Positions 26,506 through 35,574 are shown, counted from the first letter of the stretch. The stretch: 64,000 nucleotides of DNA from Mycolicibacterium sp. BiH015 (GCF_027706845.1 NZ_JAQGCZ010000007.1:236244-300243), one strand, 5' to 3'. Numbers and translations are program-made. The notes: generated from the sequence alone by a model not told the origin.

Positions 26506-27669
26506 TCATTCACCCCGCTCGATGAGCGGCCCGCCAGTGGCGTTGAGCGGATTCGGGGTGTAACGGACGTCGGGGATCATCGTGGCCGGGTCACGTCCCC
26601 AGGCCTGCTCGATGGCCCTCAGTGAACCGGCGAGACCGGTTCCGCTGAGGAACCCGTTGTCCAGGGCACTCAGCGTGAGGTCGATGGTGATCGAGGCATT
26701 GACGTAATCGCCGCGGACCGCTTTAGGTATCGCGTCGCAGCAGGGAAAAGGCGCGGTCATCATCATTCGCAAGGCGCCCAGCAAATACGGAGCCGACCTC
26801 GCCAGCTCGCTCAGCGGTGACTGCAGGTGAGCCAGGTTGGTCGCGAGGGGGGTTGCCGCGGGGCCCAGCGTCGACTCCACCGAACGACCGATCCTGCCGA
26901 GCGCGATCAGAGCCTCCACTATGCGGTCACGACTTGCAGCCAGGTGCTCGATCAGGGGCGGAACCGCCTGCAATGTCCTGTCGATGATGCCGACCCGGTC
27001 CACCACGATGTCCAACAGCTCCCCGGTTGAATCGATAGCTCGGCCGATGTCGGCGCGCTGGCGATCGAGGCCGTCGGTCAGATCCCGCAGATGCGAGAGG
27101 AACTCGCGGATCGTTTCGGCTCGACCTGTCAGGATGTCGTGGACCTCGGTCTGGATCACCTCGAGGTTGGGCAACCCCCCTCCGGTCAGCACCGACGTGA
27201 TTGCGGCGAGCGTGCGTTCGGTTGTCGGGAATGCCGAGGTGCGGGTGAGCGGAATGGTGTCACCATCGGTCAGCGGCACGGGGGAGGGGTCCGGCGGTTC
27301 GGTCAACTCGAGGTGCTGGCTCCCGAGCAGGGTTGTTTGGCCGATCGCGGCAACAGCATTGGCGGGCAGCTGGACGGTGGGTTCGAGATCCACGGTGAGC
27401 GTGGCGATCCAATTCTTCAGTTCGACCGCTCTGACGCGTCCCACATAGACGTCGGCGACGCGAACCCGGCTGTTGACATTGATGGCCAAGGTGTCTGCCA
27501 TCTGCACATACACGGTCAGACGGCCTTCGCCAGACCCGGGCCCGCCGGGCAGGGGCACACCGGAGATGCCGCGCCACGAAGCACATCCGGAGACGAGGAC
27601 GACAGCCATCAGAGCTGCGGCGGCTTTGGATACGAGACGGCGCGAGCGTGGAGCGCCGGCAGCAGCCAT
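26506..27669 (-). CDS. Orphan MCE-family lipoprotein (MceE/LprK type)
   Basis: A 387-residue protein with signal peptide and lipobox VSGC (Cys about residue 29). SWRGISGVPLPGGPGSGEG and the MCE domain follow (ADTLAINVNSRVRVADVYVG, LPANAVAAIGQTTLLGSQHLEL). A long helical MCE-associated region and a C-terminal tail with CCDAIPKAVRG complete it. This is the layout of the MceE lipoprotein of mycobacterial lipid importers. There is no yrbE pair and no other mce gene in the window, so it must pair with components elsewhere or act alone. Its promoter carries an operator-like repeat. Confidence 0.88.
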   Translation of the reverse strand: MAAAGAPRSRRLVSKAAAALMAVVLVSGCASWRGISGVPLPGGPGSGEGRLTVYVQMADTLAINVNSRVRVADVYVGRVRAVELKNWIATLTVDLEPTVQLPANAVAAIGQTTLLGSQHLELTEPPDPSPVPLTDGDTIPLTRTSAFPTTERTLAAITSVLTGGGLPNLEVIQTEVHDILTGRAETIREFLSHLRDLTDGLDRQRADIGRAIDSTGELLDIVVDRVGIIDRTLQAVPPLIEHLAASRDRIVEALIALGRIGRSVESTLGPAATPLATNLAHLQSPLSELARSAPYLLGALRMMMTAPFPCCDAIPKAVRGDYVNASITIDLTLSALDNGFLSGTGLAGSLRAIEQAWGRDPATMIPDVRYTPNPLNATGGPLIERGE

Positions 27670-27675
27670 CCTGGA

Positions 27676-27704
27676 AGATTAGACAATTACCGTCTGTCTG
27701 TCTA
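27676..27704 (-). promoter_or_regulatory. Promoter with embedded operator for the MCE lipoprotein
   Basis: On the minus strand TAGACA (27704-27699) and TAATCT (27681-27676) are 17 bp apart, and the ATG at 27669 is where transcription would start, giving a leaderless mRNA. The interval holds a dyad with outer arms TAGACA/TGTCTA and the element GACAGACAGAC, close to GACAGACATAC in the tetR intergenic region at 32025-32035. A repressor here would block RNA polymerase directly. Confidence 0.55.
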
Positions 27705-28016
27705 GGTCTGATGGGGATTCACTTTTTGTTTTGCATACAGTTCAGCATGTTAAGTGGGAGCTGAACTCTCTTGGCGGTTCAGGGGTGGGCGGTAACCGCA
27801 TCCCTTGCCGGGCCGGTGGCTGGCCCCAACGCCGTGCTCTTGAATCCTTTGCCCTAGAACGTGAACGACAAAATTGGTGCGTATGTAGTCGGCGCGAAAT
27901 GGACGGATGTGCAATTGGAATGTCGACAGAGTTCACTCTTGACGGACCGTCACTTTGACGCCTACGTTATGTTGCATTCACTGTTGAATGTTTTTTGAAC
28001 GTCTGTTGGAGGGAAC
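27705..28016. other. Intergenic region with hairpin and promoter
   Basis: No convincing gene lies here. AGTTCAGC (27739-27746) and GCTGAACT (27760-27767) form a perfect 8-bp stem with a 13-base loop. TTGACG (27939-27944) and TACGTT (27963-27968), 18 bp apart, are a good promoter for the gene at 28017, which also has a strong SD, GGAGGG, before its ATG. Confidence 0.55.
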
Positions 28017-29743
28017 ATGTCGAAGGTCGGTTACCGCGGGCAGGCGGAGGATGGCGAGTTGACAGCCGAGTGCCGACCGGATTCTCGACGTCCCGCCGTC
28101 GTCCACGTGGCCCGCTACGGAGGCATCGCTGCCGCCTTGGCGGTTGCCGCCGTCGTGTCCACCGGGCACGCAGTCGCGACTGCCGACACCGGCACCGCCA
28201 GCGGCGGTGACACCTCGCAAGCGTCCGGGTCCGACTCCGAAACCCGTGAACCGGACAGATCCGAGCGGCAATCCGGCGAGGATCGCGATACCGCAGACGA
28301 GGCTCTCAACCACGAAAAGGACGACGATGAGGACGAGGATCCAGTCGACGATGACGCCGACGAGGACGACGTTTCCCGACTCCGGCGGGCGGCAGCCGAT
28401 CCGAGATCTATCGGGTCGGTACCGATGGCACGGGACTACAGTGTCTGAGCTGTGGCTTGGCACCCGAGATTACCGAAAACCTCTCCAAGCCATTCGTTTT
28501 CGATGACGGAGAGCGAATCCTGTTGAGTGTCGGCACTCAATCCGACTCCGGTGGTGAGACGGCCGATCACTACATCCTGGAATGCGCTGGAGGGGTGAAC
28601 TCGTGCGGAGCGGGTTCGCAGCTGCTGGAGATCACCGTGCCCGTCAACGTGCCGCCAAACGTCATCGTGATTCAGAAGCAGCGTGAACTGCGCGTCGCGC
28701 CAGACGGCGAACACGTCGGGTTCACGCAGCTGCTGAGTTCGGGCACGGCGACCCAGTTGGTGTCTAGCGTCGGTCGGCTGGACCGCACCGACATCGGCTA
28801 TCAGATCGTGGATGCCCGAGTGGTCTACATCGGAGGCGAACTGAAGAACTTCACCTCTGACGGTAAGGGGGTGATGATCACCGATTTCTCCGGCAAGTAC
28901 GAGGCGGGCAACGCCGACAACGTACATGTGAACCTGGTCGATGGGACCGTCACTCGGTTGACGGCGAACCTCGACTACGACGAGTCGGTGGACATGTCGC
29001 CCAACGGGCGGTGGCTTGCGGTGGGCAGCTCGCGAACGCTGGACTATCTGACACCCATGTCGCAGGTCATCCGACCGACTTTCGTGCCCGCCTATGTCGT
29101 CTTCCCGACCTTCCAGGCCAAGAAGGGATCACTGAATCAGGCGTGGGTGGTGTCCGTCGATGATGAGCTCAATCGTCGGAATGGGTTCTTCCTCGGTGAC
29201 ACGTCGGGGGCGTACAACTCCGTGCCGGTGGCGAACTGGAGTCCCGACGGCTCGCAGATCGCCTTCTGGGAGCGCAGCAAGAGTGACCCTGCGGACACGC
29301 GTTTGGTGGTGGCAACTCTGAACAACATCGACGGCGGTGTCCGCCACGCCGATGTGGCCACCCCCGATACATCTTCGTGGGCCCCGTCGCTGTCTGCAGT
29401 CGTGATTAAGGCGACGCCCACCGAGCCGTCCCGGGCGGGCAAGATCGCAGGGAAGGCTGAGGTGACCACATCCAAGATCGGCAACCTGACGACGACGACC
29501 GTCACCTACACCGACTTCGAGGACGAGAGCGGCTTGATCCTCAACGGCACCGAAACAACGGTGGCCAATCCGACACTCACCAGCATCACCTACACCGCCG
29601 ACATCGTCGTCAAGGGCAGTGACGGGACCGAACGAGGGTATCTGCGCGCTTCCAACGTCAAGATCGTCAACCAACTGTCGATGACGGGTGTGATCGAATC
29701 CTCGCTCGACGGCAATCATTTGGTCATGGGCACGTCCGGCTGA
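28017..29743 (+). pseudogene. Frameshifted secreted PD40 beta-propeller protein
   Basis: The 5' part (28017-28448) encodes a long n-region, a signal anchor (YGGIAAALAVAAVVSTGHAV) and an acidic linker (DDDEDEDPVDDDADEDD), ending at TGA 28446-28448. The frame one base back is open to 29743 and encodes a propeller beginning SEIYRVGTDGTGLQCLSCGL, homologous to the intact protein at 41682-44501 (GDYQCLSCGL). The switch lies near 28390-28403 and needs loss of one base (3n+1). The cadherin-like domain and first blade of the intact paralogue are absent, so a deletion probably removed them. The 3' part could still be translated from TTG 28457 but would lack a signal peptide. Confidence 0.75.
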
Positions 29744-29756
29744 CCTGTGCGACACC

Positions 29757-29785
29757 GCCGGGCATTGCAGCGCGCGATGCCCGGC
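29757..29785. terminator. Bidirectional terminator-like hairpin
   Basis: GCCGGGCAT (29757-29765) and ATGCCCGGC (29777-29785) form a perfect 9-bp stem between the convergent propeller gene and the histidine kinase gene. Confidence 0.65.
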
Positions 29786-29800
29786 GACCGAATAGTGCTG

Positions 29801-31219
29801 CTATGGCTTGCTGCTGATGGGGAAGCGCAAAGTCACGACCGTTCCCTGCTTCGGTGCGGATCGCATGGTCACGTCACCGCCGTAGGAGGTCATGATGGCG
29901 CGGACGATCGCCAAACCCAATCCGCTACTGCGCGCATTGGCTGAGTAGTGCCGCGTGAACAACCTGCTGTGCTGTTCGGCCGGTATTCCGCAGCCGTTGT
30001 CGGACAGTTCGATTCGCACGACATCGGTTCCTTCGATTACCCGGATCGCCAATGTGACGCCGGGCCCTGCGTGCAGGACGCTGTTGCCGATCACGTTTCG
30101 CAGGACCTGGGTGATGCGATCGGCGTGCCCGGCGACGATGACGGGATGATCAGGAATATCGCTGCGCAGCAGAAGATCCGGAGCGAGCACTGCGACGTCC
30201 TCGGCCACCGTCCTGCAGAGGGCGCAGACATCGACGGCCTCGGCGGCCATGTCCGGCAACTCTCTGGCGCGGGCAAGAAGGGAGAGCTGGTCTACCATGC
30301 TGCGCATTCGGTCGCATTCTTCGACGATGCTCTGCATCGCGCGTTCGGTGTGTGCCGCGGTGGCCGGACGCTGGAAGTAAAGCTCCGACCAACCCTGGAT
30401 CTTCGTCAGCGGAGTGCGAAGCTCATGCGACGTGTTGTCGATGAACTCACGCAACTCCTCCTCGGCTCGCGCGCGACGATCGACGAGATCGGCGATGGCG
30501 TCGCACATGGTTGCGGATTCTTCGAACCCGTCTCCGACACCGCGTCGCAATGCGCTGGCGGATGGGCGCGGTCCGAGCGATCGAACTGCATCGGCCAGGC
30601 GGGTGAGCGGAGCCATGGTGCGGCGCACCAACACAGTTATTGCGCCGGCAGAGCCGATCATGGTGAGTACCGCTGTGGCTGCGACCGTCGCCGCCACGAC
30701 CCACATCAACTTTGACGCCGACCGGGCGGTGAGCGCGATGACGGCGACGTCCACCTCGGAACGCCAACCTGTTTCGCGATCGACGACAGCCACGGGCGCC
30801 GCGAAGCGCAGCAGTCTCGCACGCACCGGGTATTCGCCGACGAACGTGTCGACACCATCCGGCACTTCGAGGCATCGCCGCAGGAGGGCGTCGATGTCGG
30901 ACGGTGTTGCGTCGGAACCCGAGGATGACCACAAGGCTTCGGAACGACCGGGCGCGGCGAAAATGACCGTCGCGTTGCGCGGCAGCGCTCCGCTGAACTC
31001 GCCGAGGTCCATCGGGTTGGCACTGTCGTGACCCGACGTCGCGAACGTCAGAACACGCGCTGCGAGATCTACCTGGCGCCGGGTGTACATATCGACGAGA
31101 ACGGAGACACCGAGGATTGACGCAACCGAGATCACCGACAGCGCCGCGCAGATCACCGTGAGGGTCCGCGCCCGCACGGCTGTCACCATCGACGGTGAGC
31201 GCGGCGGCGGGACGGTCAC
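29801..31219 (-). CDS. Sensor histidine kinase (OmpR-type partner)
   Basis: A 472-residue sensor kinase. Two membrane helices (around VICAALSVISVASILGVSVL and VVAATVAATAVLTMIGSAGA) flank an extracytoplasmic sensor of roughly 130 residues. HAMP follows, then the H-box (FIDNTSHELRTPLTKIQG), N-box (VLRNVIGNSVLHAG) and G-boxes (LSDNGCGIP, SGLGLAIV). GTG 31219 overlaps the response-regulator stop, so the pair is coupled. The kinase faces the broken propeller gene tail to tail. Confidence 0.9.
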   Translation of the reverse strand: MTVPPPRSPSMVTAVRARTLTVICAALSVISVASILGVSVLVDMYTRRQVDLAARVLTFATSGHDSANPMDLGEFSGALPRNATVIFAAPGRSEALWSSSGSDATPSDIDALLRRCLEVPDGVDTFVGEYPVRARLLRFAAPVAVVDRETGWRSEVDVAVIALTARSASKLMWVVAATVAATAVLTMIGSAGAITVLVRRTMAPLTRLADAVRSLGPRPSASALRRGVGDGFEESATMCDAIADLVDRRARAEEELREFIDNTSHELRTPLTKIQGWSELYFQRPATAAHTERAMQSIVEECDRMRSMVDQLSLLARARELPDMAAEAVDVCALCRTVAEDVAVLAPDLLLRSDIPDHPVIVAGHADRITQVLRNVIGNSVLHAGPGVTLAIRVIEGTDVVRIELSDNGCGIPAEQHSRLFTRHYSANARSSGLGLAIVRAIMTSYGGDVTMRSAPKQGTVVTLRFPISSKP

Positions 31220-31947
31220 GTATCGAGGTCTGCTCGACGCAGCGTGTAGCCGAAGCCGCGAACGGTGTGAATCAACGGGCGATGACCGGTATCGATCTTC
31301 TTCCGAAGGTTGGAAATGACCTTCTCGACGATCAGACCTTCGCCGTTGAATCCGTATTGCCAAACCTGGTCCAGGATCTGGCTGCGTGACACGACGCGAC
31401 CGGTGTTGCGAAGCAGGTACACCAGCAGTCGGAGTTCGGTAGGAGTGAGCGTGAGTGTTCGTTCCCCGCGCCGCACCACCAGCCGGTCGAGGTCCACCGT
31501 CAGGTCGTCGAGGCCCAGCTCTGCCGATTCCGTGCTCGTGGTGCGCCGCAAGACGGCTTCCATCCGTGCGATCACTTCGGTGGGGTGAAACGGTTTGGTG
31601 ATGTAGTCATCGGCGCCGCCGCGCAGAGCGCCGACTTTGGATCCCACGTCGGCGCGGGCCGTAACCAGGATCAGCCCGGTCGACGGATCCTGTTTTCGGA
31701 GTTGGGGGAGCAGCGATAGCCCGTCGATGTCCGGAAGGCCGATGTCGATCAGAGCCAGATGGATCCCACCCCGGGCGGCAATCGCGACCGCCCCGGCCGC
31801 ATCGCAGGATTGTCGTACGTCGAATCCGGCCACATCCAGCACGCTCCCGAGCAGGTCGCAGATGCCGGGGTCGTCATCGACGACGAGGACGCACTTTCGC
31901 GTCCTGGGTAGGGCAGCTGGACCGGTACCCGCGTCGATCAGGTTCAC
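31216..31947 (-). CDS. OmpR/PhoB-family response regulator
   Basis: A 243-residue regulator. The receiver has VLVVDDDPG, the phospho-Asp in LALIDIGLPDIDG, LVTARAD and ITKPFHP; the winged-helix output domain ends IHTVRGFGYTLRR. GTG 31947 is preferred over the ATG at 32019, because a -10-like TATGTT (minus strand 32010-32005) would put transcription start downstream of that ATG. It is upstream of and coupled to the kinase, and its promoter region is shared with the divergent tetR gene and its operator. Confidence 0.88.
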   Translation of the reverse strand: MNLIDAGTGPAALPRTRKCVLVVDDDPGICDLLGSVLDVAGFDVRQSCDAAGAVAIAARGGIHLALIDIGLPDIDGLSLLPQLRKQDPSTGLILVTARADVGSKVGALRGGADDYITKPFHPTEVIARMEAVLRRTTSTESAELGLDDLTVDLDRLVVRRGERTLTLTPTELRLLVYLLRNTGRVVSRSQILDQVWQYGFNGEGLIVEKVISNLRKKIDTGHRPLIHTVRGFGYTLRRADLDT

Positions 31948-32005
31948 GGCCGGCCGTCGGGCGCGGCGAAGTGTCTGTCCAGCACCCGTGCACCACCTCC
32001 GGTGA

Positions 32006-32035
32006 ACATACATACCCAAATGATTGTATGTCTGT
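32006..32035. promoter_or_regulatory. Inverted-repeat operator between response regulator and tetR
   Basis: ACATACATAC (32006-32015) and GTATGTCTGT (32026-32035) are inverted copies matching at 9 of 10 positions, 10 bp apart. On the minus strand the left arm includes a -10-like TATGTT for the response-regulator gene. The half-site ACATAC recurs in the sites at 32067, 32886 and 44591. Confidence 0.65.
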
Positions 32036-32066
32036 CAATCCACGTACACGTCCTGATCAGAGGTCA

Positions 32067-32093
32067 CGTATGTCCGCAGCCTGCGGATGTACG
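32067..32093. promoter_or_regulatory. Second palindrome upstream of tetR
   Basis: CGTATGTCCGCAG and CTGCGGATGTACG are inverted around one base, with 11 of 13 pairs matching. The left arm with flank reads CACGTATGT, identical to the core of the site before the thiolase operon. It lies 56 bp before the tetR ATG and could be an autoregulatory operator or an mRNA hairpin. Confidence 0.55.
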
Positions 32094-32148
32094 CTGTATC
32101 GACCTGCACGAGAAGTCGGAGAGGCCGCGACAGGAGAGGCGAGTCGGA

Positions 32149-32781
32149 ATGTCGAGTGGAGTCGGTCGCAAGGTGGGTCGGCGCACTCAGGCTGAACGCA
32201 CCGCGGCCATGCGTAGCCGACTGCTCGACGCGACGGTGGAATGTCTTGTCACCTATGGCTACGCGGGAACAACCACGCCCCGCATAGTGGAGATTGCTGG
32301 CGTCACGAGAGGCGCGCAGGTTCACCACTTCCGGTCCAAGGAAGACTTGGTCGTCGCCGCCATCGAGCATCTTGCCGAGCAGCGAATCCAGGCCGCGATC
32401 CGTCAGAACGGCCGCATGCTGGCCAGTCCGGATCCCGTTCCGAGGGTCCTGGAGTTCTTGTGGGAATCCCACCAGGGGGACATGTTCGTCGCCACGATCG
32501 AGTTGTGGGTGGCTTCGCGAACCGACGACGTTCTGGCACGTGAAGTAGGCCGCGTCGAACCGATGGTGAATAGCACACTCGTGGCAGCTATCGACCAACT
32601 GTTGCCCGAAACCTTCTCTCACAAAAGGATTCGCAACGCGATCTTCACCGCGATGGATGCTCTCCGGGGGATCTTGATCATGAGCTTCGTCGACCGCGAT
32701 CTCGCGCTGGCGAGGCGGCGGTGGGACCGCGCCAGCGCCGACCTCAGTCCGGTTCTGGCGGACGCGCTCAAATCCGACTGA
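32149..32781 (+). CDS. TetR-family transcriptional repressor
   Basis: A 210-residue TetR protein. The helix-turn-helix is LVTYGYAGTTTPRIVEIAGV, then TRGAQVHHFRSKEDLVVAAI, and the ligand domain contains VLEFLWESHQGDMF and RGILIMSFVDRDL. The ATG at 32149 follows CAGGAGAGG. It lies just upstream of, and in the same direction as, the Ltp1 thiolase operon and is flanked by operator-like dyads, so it is the most likely local repressor. The ligand is probably an acyl-CoA or lipid intermediate (inference). Confidence 0.9.
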   Translation: MSSGVGRKVGRRTQAERTAAMRSRLLDATVECLVTYGYAGTTTPRIVEIAGVTRGAQVHHFRSKEDLVVAAIEHLAEQRIQAAIRQNGRMLASPDPVPRVLEFLWESHQGDMFVATIELWVASRTDDVLAREVGRVEPMVNSTLVAAIDQLLPETFSHKRIRNAIFTAMDALRGILIMSFVDRDLALARRRWDRASADLSPVLADALKSD

Positions 32782-32804
32782 CGCGGTCCCAGCGGCTCTG
32801 CGCA

Positions 32805-32828
32805 GGTCACACCCCTGGGGGGGTGACC
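32805..32828 (+). terminator. Hairpin after tetR
   Basis: GGTCAC (32805-32810) and GTGACC (32823-32828) enclose a CCCC/GGGG inner stem. It lies between tetR and the thiolase promoter and may separate the two transcripts. No U-tract follows. Confidence 0.5.
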
Positions 32829-32878
32829 TCTCTGACCTTCCGCGCCATTGTGGTGGAAAGCGAAATTCGTCTGGCCCC

Positions 32879-32909
32879 TTGCAAAGATACATTCAGACAC
32901 GTATGTTTC
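32879..32909 (+). promoter_or_regulatory. Promoter with embedded operator for the thiolase operon
   Basis: TTGCAA (32879-32884) and TATGTT (32902-32907) are 17 bp apart. The interval 32886-32909 reads, on the minus strand, GAAACATACGTGTCTG followed by AATGTATC; it shares 18 of 24 positions with the site before the propeller gene (44591-44614), including the block AAACATACGT. The -10 lies inside the conserved block, so repressor binding would exclude RNA polymerase. Confidence 0.65.
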
Positions 32910-32968
32910 GTTCCAATGATGAACAAGGACGCGTAGGCGTCAAAAGTGTTGAGCGGAAAGGATTGACG

Positions 32969-34159
32969 ATGTCGAACCGAGTGTTCGTGATCGGGGTCGG
33001 GATGACCAAATTCGAGAAACCGGGGGCAAGGGCGGGCTGGGACTATCCCGATATGGCCCGGGAAGCAGGGATGAAGGCCCTTGACGATGCAGGCATCGAG
33101 TACAGCGAGATCGACGAGGCATATGTCGGTTACGTGTACGGCGAGTCGACCTCAGGTCAGCGGGCCGTTTACGAGCTGGGCATGACCGGAATACCCGTCG
33201 TCAACGTCAACAATAATTGCTCCACCGGATCGACTGCGCTCTACCTGGCCGCCAAGGCGATTCGCGGCGGTCTCGCGGACTGCACTCTTGCGCTCGGCTT
33301 CGAGAAGATGCAGCCGGGCTCCCTGGGGTCGACGTACGACGATCGAGTCCAGCCGATGGACAAGCATTTCCTGGCCCTCGCTGAGATTTCGGAGGTGCTG
33401 TTTCCGCCCGCGCCGTGGATGTTCGGCGCGGCCGGCCGGGAGCATATGAGGGAGTTCGGCTCCACCGCAGAGCATTTCGCAAAGATCGGCTACAAGAATC
33501 ACAAGCATTCGGTCAACAATCCGTACGCCCAATTTCAAGAGGAGTACACGCTTGACGACATCCTGGGTGCCAGGATGATCTACGACCCGCTGACCAAACT
33601 GCAATGCTCGCCGACATCGGACGGGTCCGGCGCGGCGGTGCTGGCCTCCGAGGATTTCGTGGACCGGCACGGGCTGGCCGCCAACGCCGTTGAGATCGTC
33701 GGTCAGGCAATGACATCGGATTTCGCGAACAGCTTCGACGGCACCTGCAAAGCGCTGATCGGCTACCACATGAATGTCGCCGCAGCGCAAAGTGTTTACC
33801 GCCAGTCAGGCTTGGGCCCCGAGGACTTCCAGGTCATCGAGCTGCATGACTGCTTTTCGGCCAACGAGTTGCTTCTCTACGAAGCGCTCGGTTTGTGCGG
33901 CGAGGGCGAGGCGGCGAAGCTCATCGACGACGACGATACGACCTACGGCGGTCGATGGGTGGTCAACCCATCGGGTGGACTGATCTCCAAAGGGCATCCA
34001 CTCGGTGCCACCGGATTGGCCCAGTGCGCCGAATTGACCTGGCAGCTGCGTGGTGAGGCCGACCTGCGTCAGGTCGACAACGTCACCGCCGCGCTGCAGC
34101 ACAACATCGGGCTTGGCGGCGCCGCCGTCGTCACGGCCTACCAGCGCGCCGAACGCTGA
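32969..34159 (+). CDS. Ltp1-type lipid-transfer protein/thiolase
   Basis: A 396-residue SCP-x-like thiolase very similar to M. tuberculosis Ltp1 (Rv2790c), with the N-terminus VFVIGVGMTKFEKPG. The nucleophile Cys is in VNNNCSTGSTALYLAA, and His residues are in IELHDCFSANELLLYEALG and GGLISKGHPLGATGL. The family performs thiolytic or retro-aldol cleavage of acyl-CoAs in sterol or branched-chain degradation. The ATG at 32969 follows GGAAAGGA. It is the first gene of a seven-gene operon. In M. tuberculosis ltp1 and fadE21 also lie between truB and sirR. Confidence 0.92.
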   Translation: MSNRVFVIGVGMTKFEKPGARAGWDYPDMAREAGMKALDDAGIEYSEIDEAYVGYVYGESTSGQRAVYELGMTGIPVVNVNNNCSTGSTALYLAAKAIRGGLADCTLALGFEKMQPGSLGSTYDDRVQPMDKHFLALAEISEVLFPPAPWMFGAAGREHMREFGSTAEHFAKIGYKNHKHSVNNPYAQFQEEYTLDDILGARMIYDPLTKLQCSPTSDGSGAAVLASEDFVDRHGLAANAVEIVGQAMTSDFANSFDGTCKALIGYHMNVAAAQSVYRQSGLGPEDFQVIELHDCFSANELLLYEALGLCGEGEAAKLIDDDDTTYGGRWVVNPSGGLISKGHPLGATGLAQCAELTWQLRGEADLRQVDNVTAALQHNIGLGGAAVVTAYQRAER

Positions 34160-34206
34160 CACCGTCAACAAAATTTCCGTCAATCAGAGAACAAGAGGAC
34201 ACACTC

Positions 34207-34647
34207 ATGGGACATATCGAAGCCAGCCGCGATTTGACTGCCGCGCCGGAGGAGCTGTGGGCGATCATCTCGAACCCACAGACCTGGGACAAGTGGTTCA
34301 CCGTCCACGACAAATGGTTGGACGAGCCGCCCGCCGAACTGACACCGGGAGCTCGCCTGACTGCCAAGATCGTGATGCTCAACATGGCCAACAAGATCGA
34401 GTGGACCGTCAAGGAGGTGGACGCCCCGACCAGCCTGACGCTCGGCGGTACCGGAATGGCCGGTGTGAAAGCCGATTTCACGTTTGTCATCCAGGCTCAT
34501 GCCGGCGGTTCACGTTTCACGGTTTCCGGTGATTTTGAAGGGGCCCTGGTCAAGGGGGCCTTGGCCAAAGCGGTCGAGAAGGACGGTATGCGTCAACTCG
34601 ACAAGACGCTGGCGCAGCTCGATCAGCTCGCCTCGGCGAAGGTGTGA
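34207..34647 (+). CDS. SRPBCC (START-like) family protein
   Basis: A 146-residue helix-grip protein starting MGHIEASRDLTAAPEELWAI, with KWFTVHDKWLDEPP and FTVSGDFEGALVKGALAKAV. SRPBCC proteins bind hydrophobic ligands, so in this operon it may carry an acyl or sterol-like intermediate. It is similar in layout to the protein at 53230-53661 and to Rv0910, which is described as a toxin; no antitoxin gene is adjacent. Its 3' end overlaps the next gene by four bases. Confidence 0.83.
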   Translation: MGHIEASRDLTAAPEELWAIISNPQTWDKWFTVHDKWLDEPPAELTPGARLTAKIVMLNMANKIEWTVKEVDAPTSLTLGGTGMAGVKADFTFVIQAHAGGSRFTVSGDFEGALVKGALAKAVEKDGMRQLDKTLAQLDQLASAKV

Positions 34648-35537
34648 CGATGGTGCAGAGTTCGGTCGAGACACACGAAGCCCTCGCCTTCGACGACTCC
34701 GGTTTGGATGTCTGGACCGAAGACGACTACTTCGAAGTGACGCGCGAGCGAATCGCGCAGTACGCCGAGGCCACCAACGACCCGATCTCGGCTCACCGCG
34801 ACGGCAGTATCGCCCCGCCGGTATTCGCCATCGTGCCGGTGTTCGAGTCGATGATGATGCCCACGGTGGATGTATTGCCGGTGGAGCTCGTGCCGCGTGT
34901 GGTCCACGGCGAGCAGGACTTCTTCTTCCACCGACCCATCCGTCCGGGGGACAAGCTTGTGTCCCGGGGCAAGATGATCGGTTACGAGGGGCTGGAGAAC
35001 GGTACCCGAGCCGCGATCCTGGTCGAGTGCCGCACGGAGGACGGCGATCTGGTCAACGAACAGTACGTCACCTGCTTCGTGCGCAACTTCAACGCGGGAA
35101 AGACGATCGGTCGGCTGGCGCCGCCGCACAAGTTCGACGAAGCGCTGCGAGCCCAGGACCCCGTCGCTGAGGTCGTAGCGCACGTCGACGAAGACCAGAC
35201 GTTCCGATACTCGCCCGCTTCCGGTGATCCGATGCCGATACACCTCGACGAGGATGTCGCCCGCGATGCGGGGCTGCCCGGCATCATTGCCCACGGTCTG
35301 TGCACCATGGCGTTCACCTCGTGGGCGGTGCTGACCGAGGTCGCCGGGTCGGATGTGAATCGGCTCAAGCGATTCGCCGTTCGATTTTCGAAGATGGTGC
35401 TGCCGGGCGACGACCTTCACACTCGGATCTGGGAGAAGGAACGCGGCTCCGACACCACCATTTACGCCTTCGAAACCACCAGGGCGGGCGGCCAAGAGAA
35501 AGCCATCACCGATGGCTGGGCCGAGATCGCCAACTGA
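34644..35537 (+). CDS. Double-hotdog MaoC-family (R)-hydratase
   Basis: A 297-residue protein made of an N-terminal FAS1-dehydratase-like hotdog (HEDFFFHRPIRPGDKL type) and a C-terminal MaoC hydratase domain. The hydratase-2 motif is SGDPMPIHLDEDVARDAGLP: catalytic Asp and His are kept, but the usual Asn before Pro is Met. It probably hydrates enoyl-CoA in the pathway. GTG 34644 overlaps the SRPBCC stop (GTGA); ATG 34650 is an alternative. Confidence 0.85.
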   Translation: MTMVQSSVETHEALAFDDSGLDVWTEDDYFEVTRERIAQYAEATNDPISAHRDGSIAPPVFAIVPVFESMMMPTVDVLPVELVPRVVHGEQDFFFHRPIRPGDKLVSRGKMIGYEGLENGTRAAILVECRTEDGDLVNEQYVTCFVRNFNAGKTIGRLAPPHKFDEALRAQDPVAEVVAHVDEDQTFRYSPASGDPMPIHLDEDVARDAGLPGIIAHGLCTMAFTSWAVLTEVAGSDVNRLKRFAVRFSKMVLPGDDLHTRIWEKERGSDTTIYAFETTRAGGQEKAITDGWAEIAN

Positions 35538-35574
35538 ACAACCGACCACACGACGACAGTTTTGGGAGATATCG

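Noticed and set aside
27731..27958. 75-codon frame before the broken propeller gene
   Set aside because: No SD, overlaps a hairpin and the promoter of the next gene, and a competing frame exists on the other strand.
28371..28380. Programmed -1 frameshift at the TTTCCC run in the propeller gene
   Set aside because: The run is not in the right phase for a standard slippery heptamer, and the frame after it still reads poorly until about 28400; a mutation with domain loss explains the data better.
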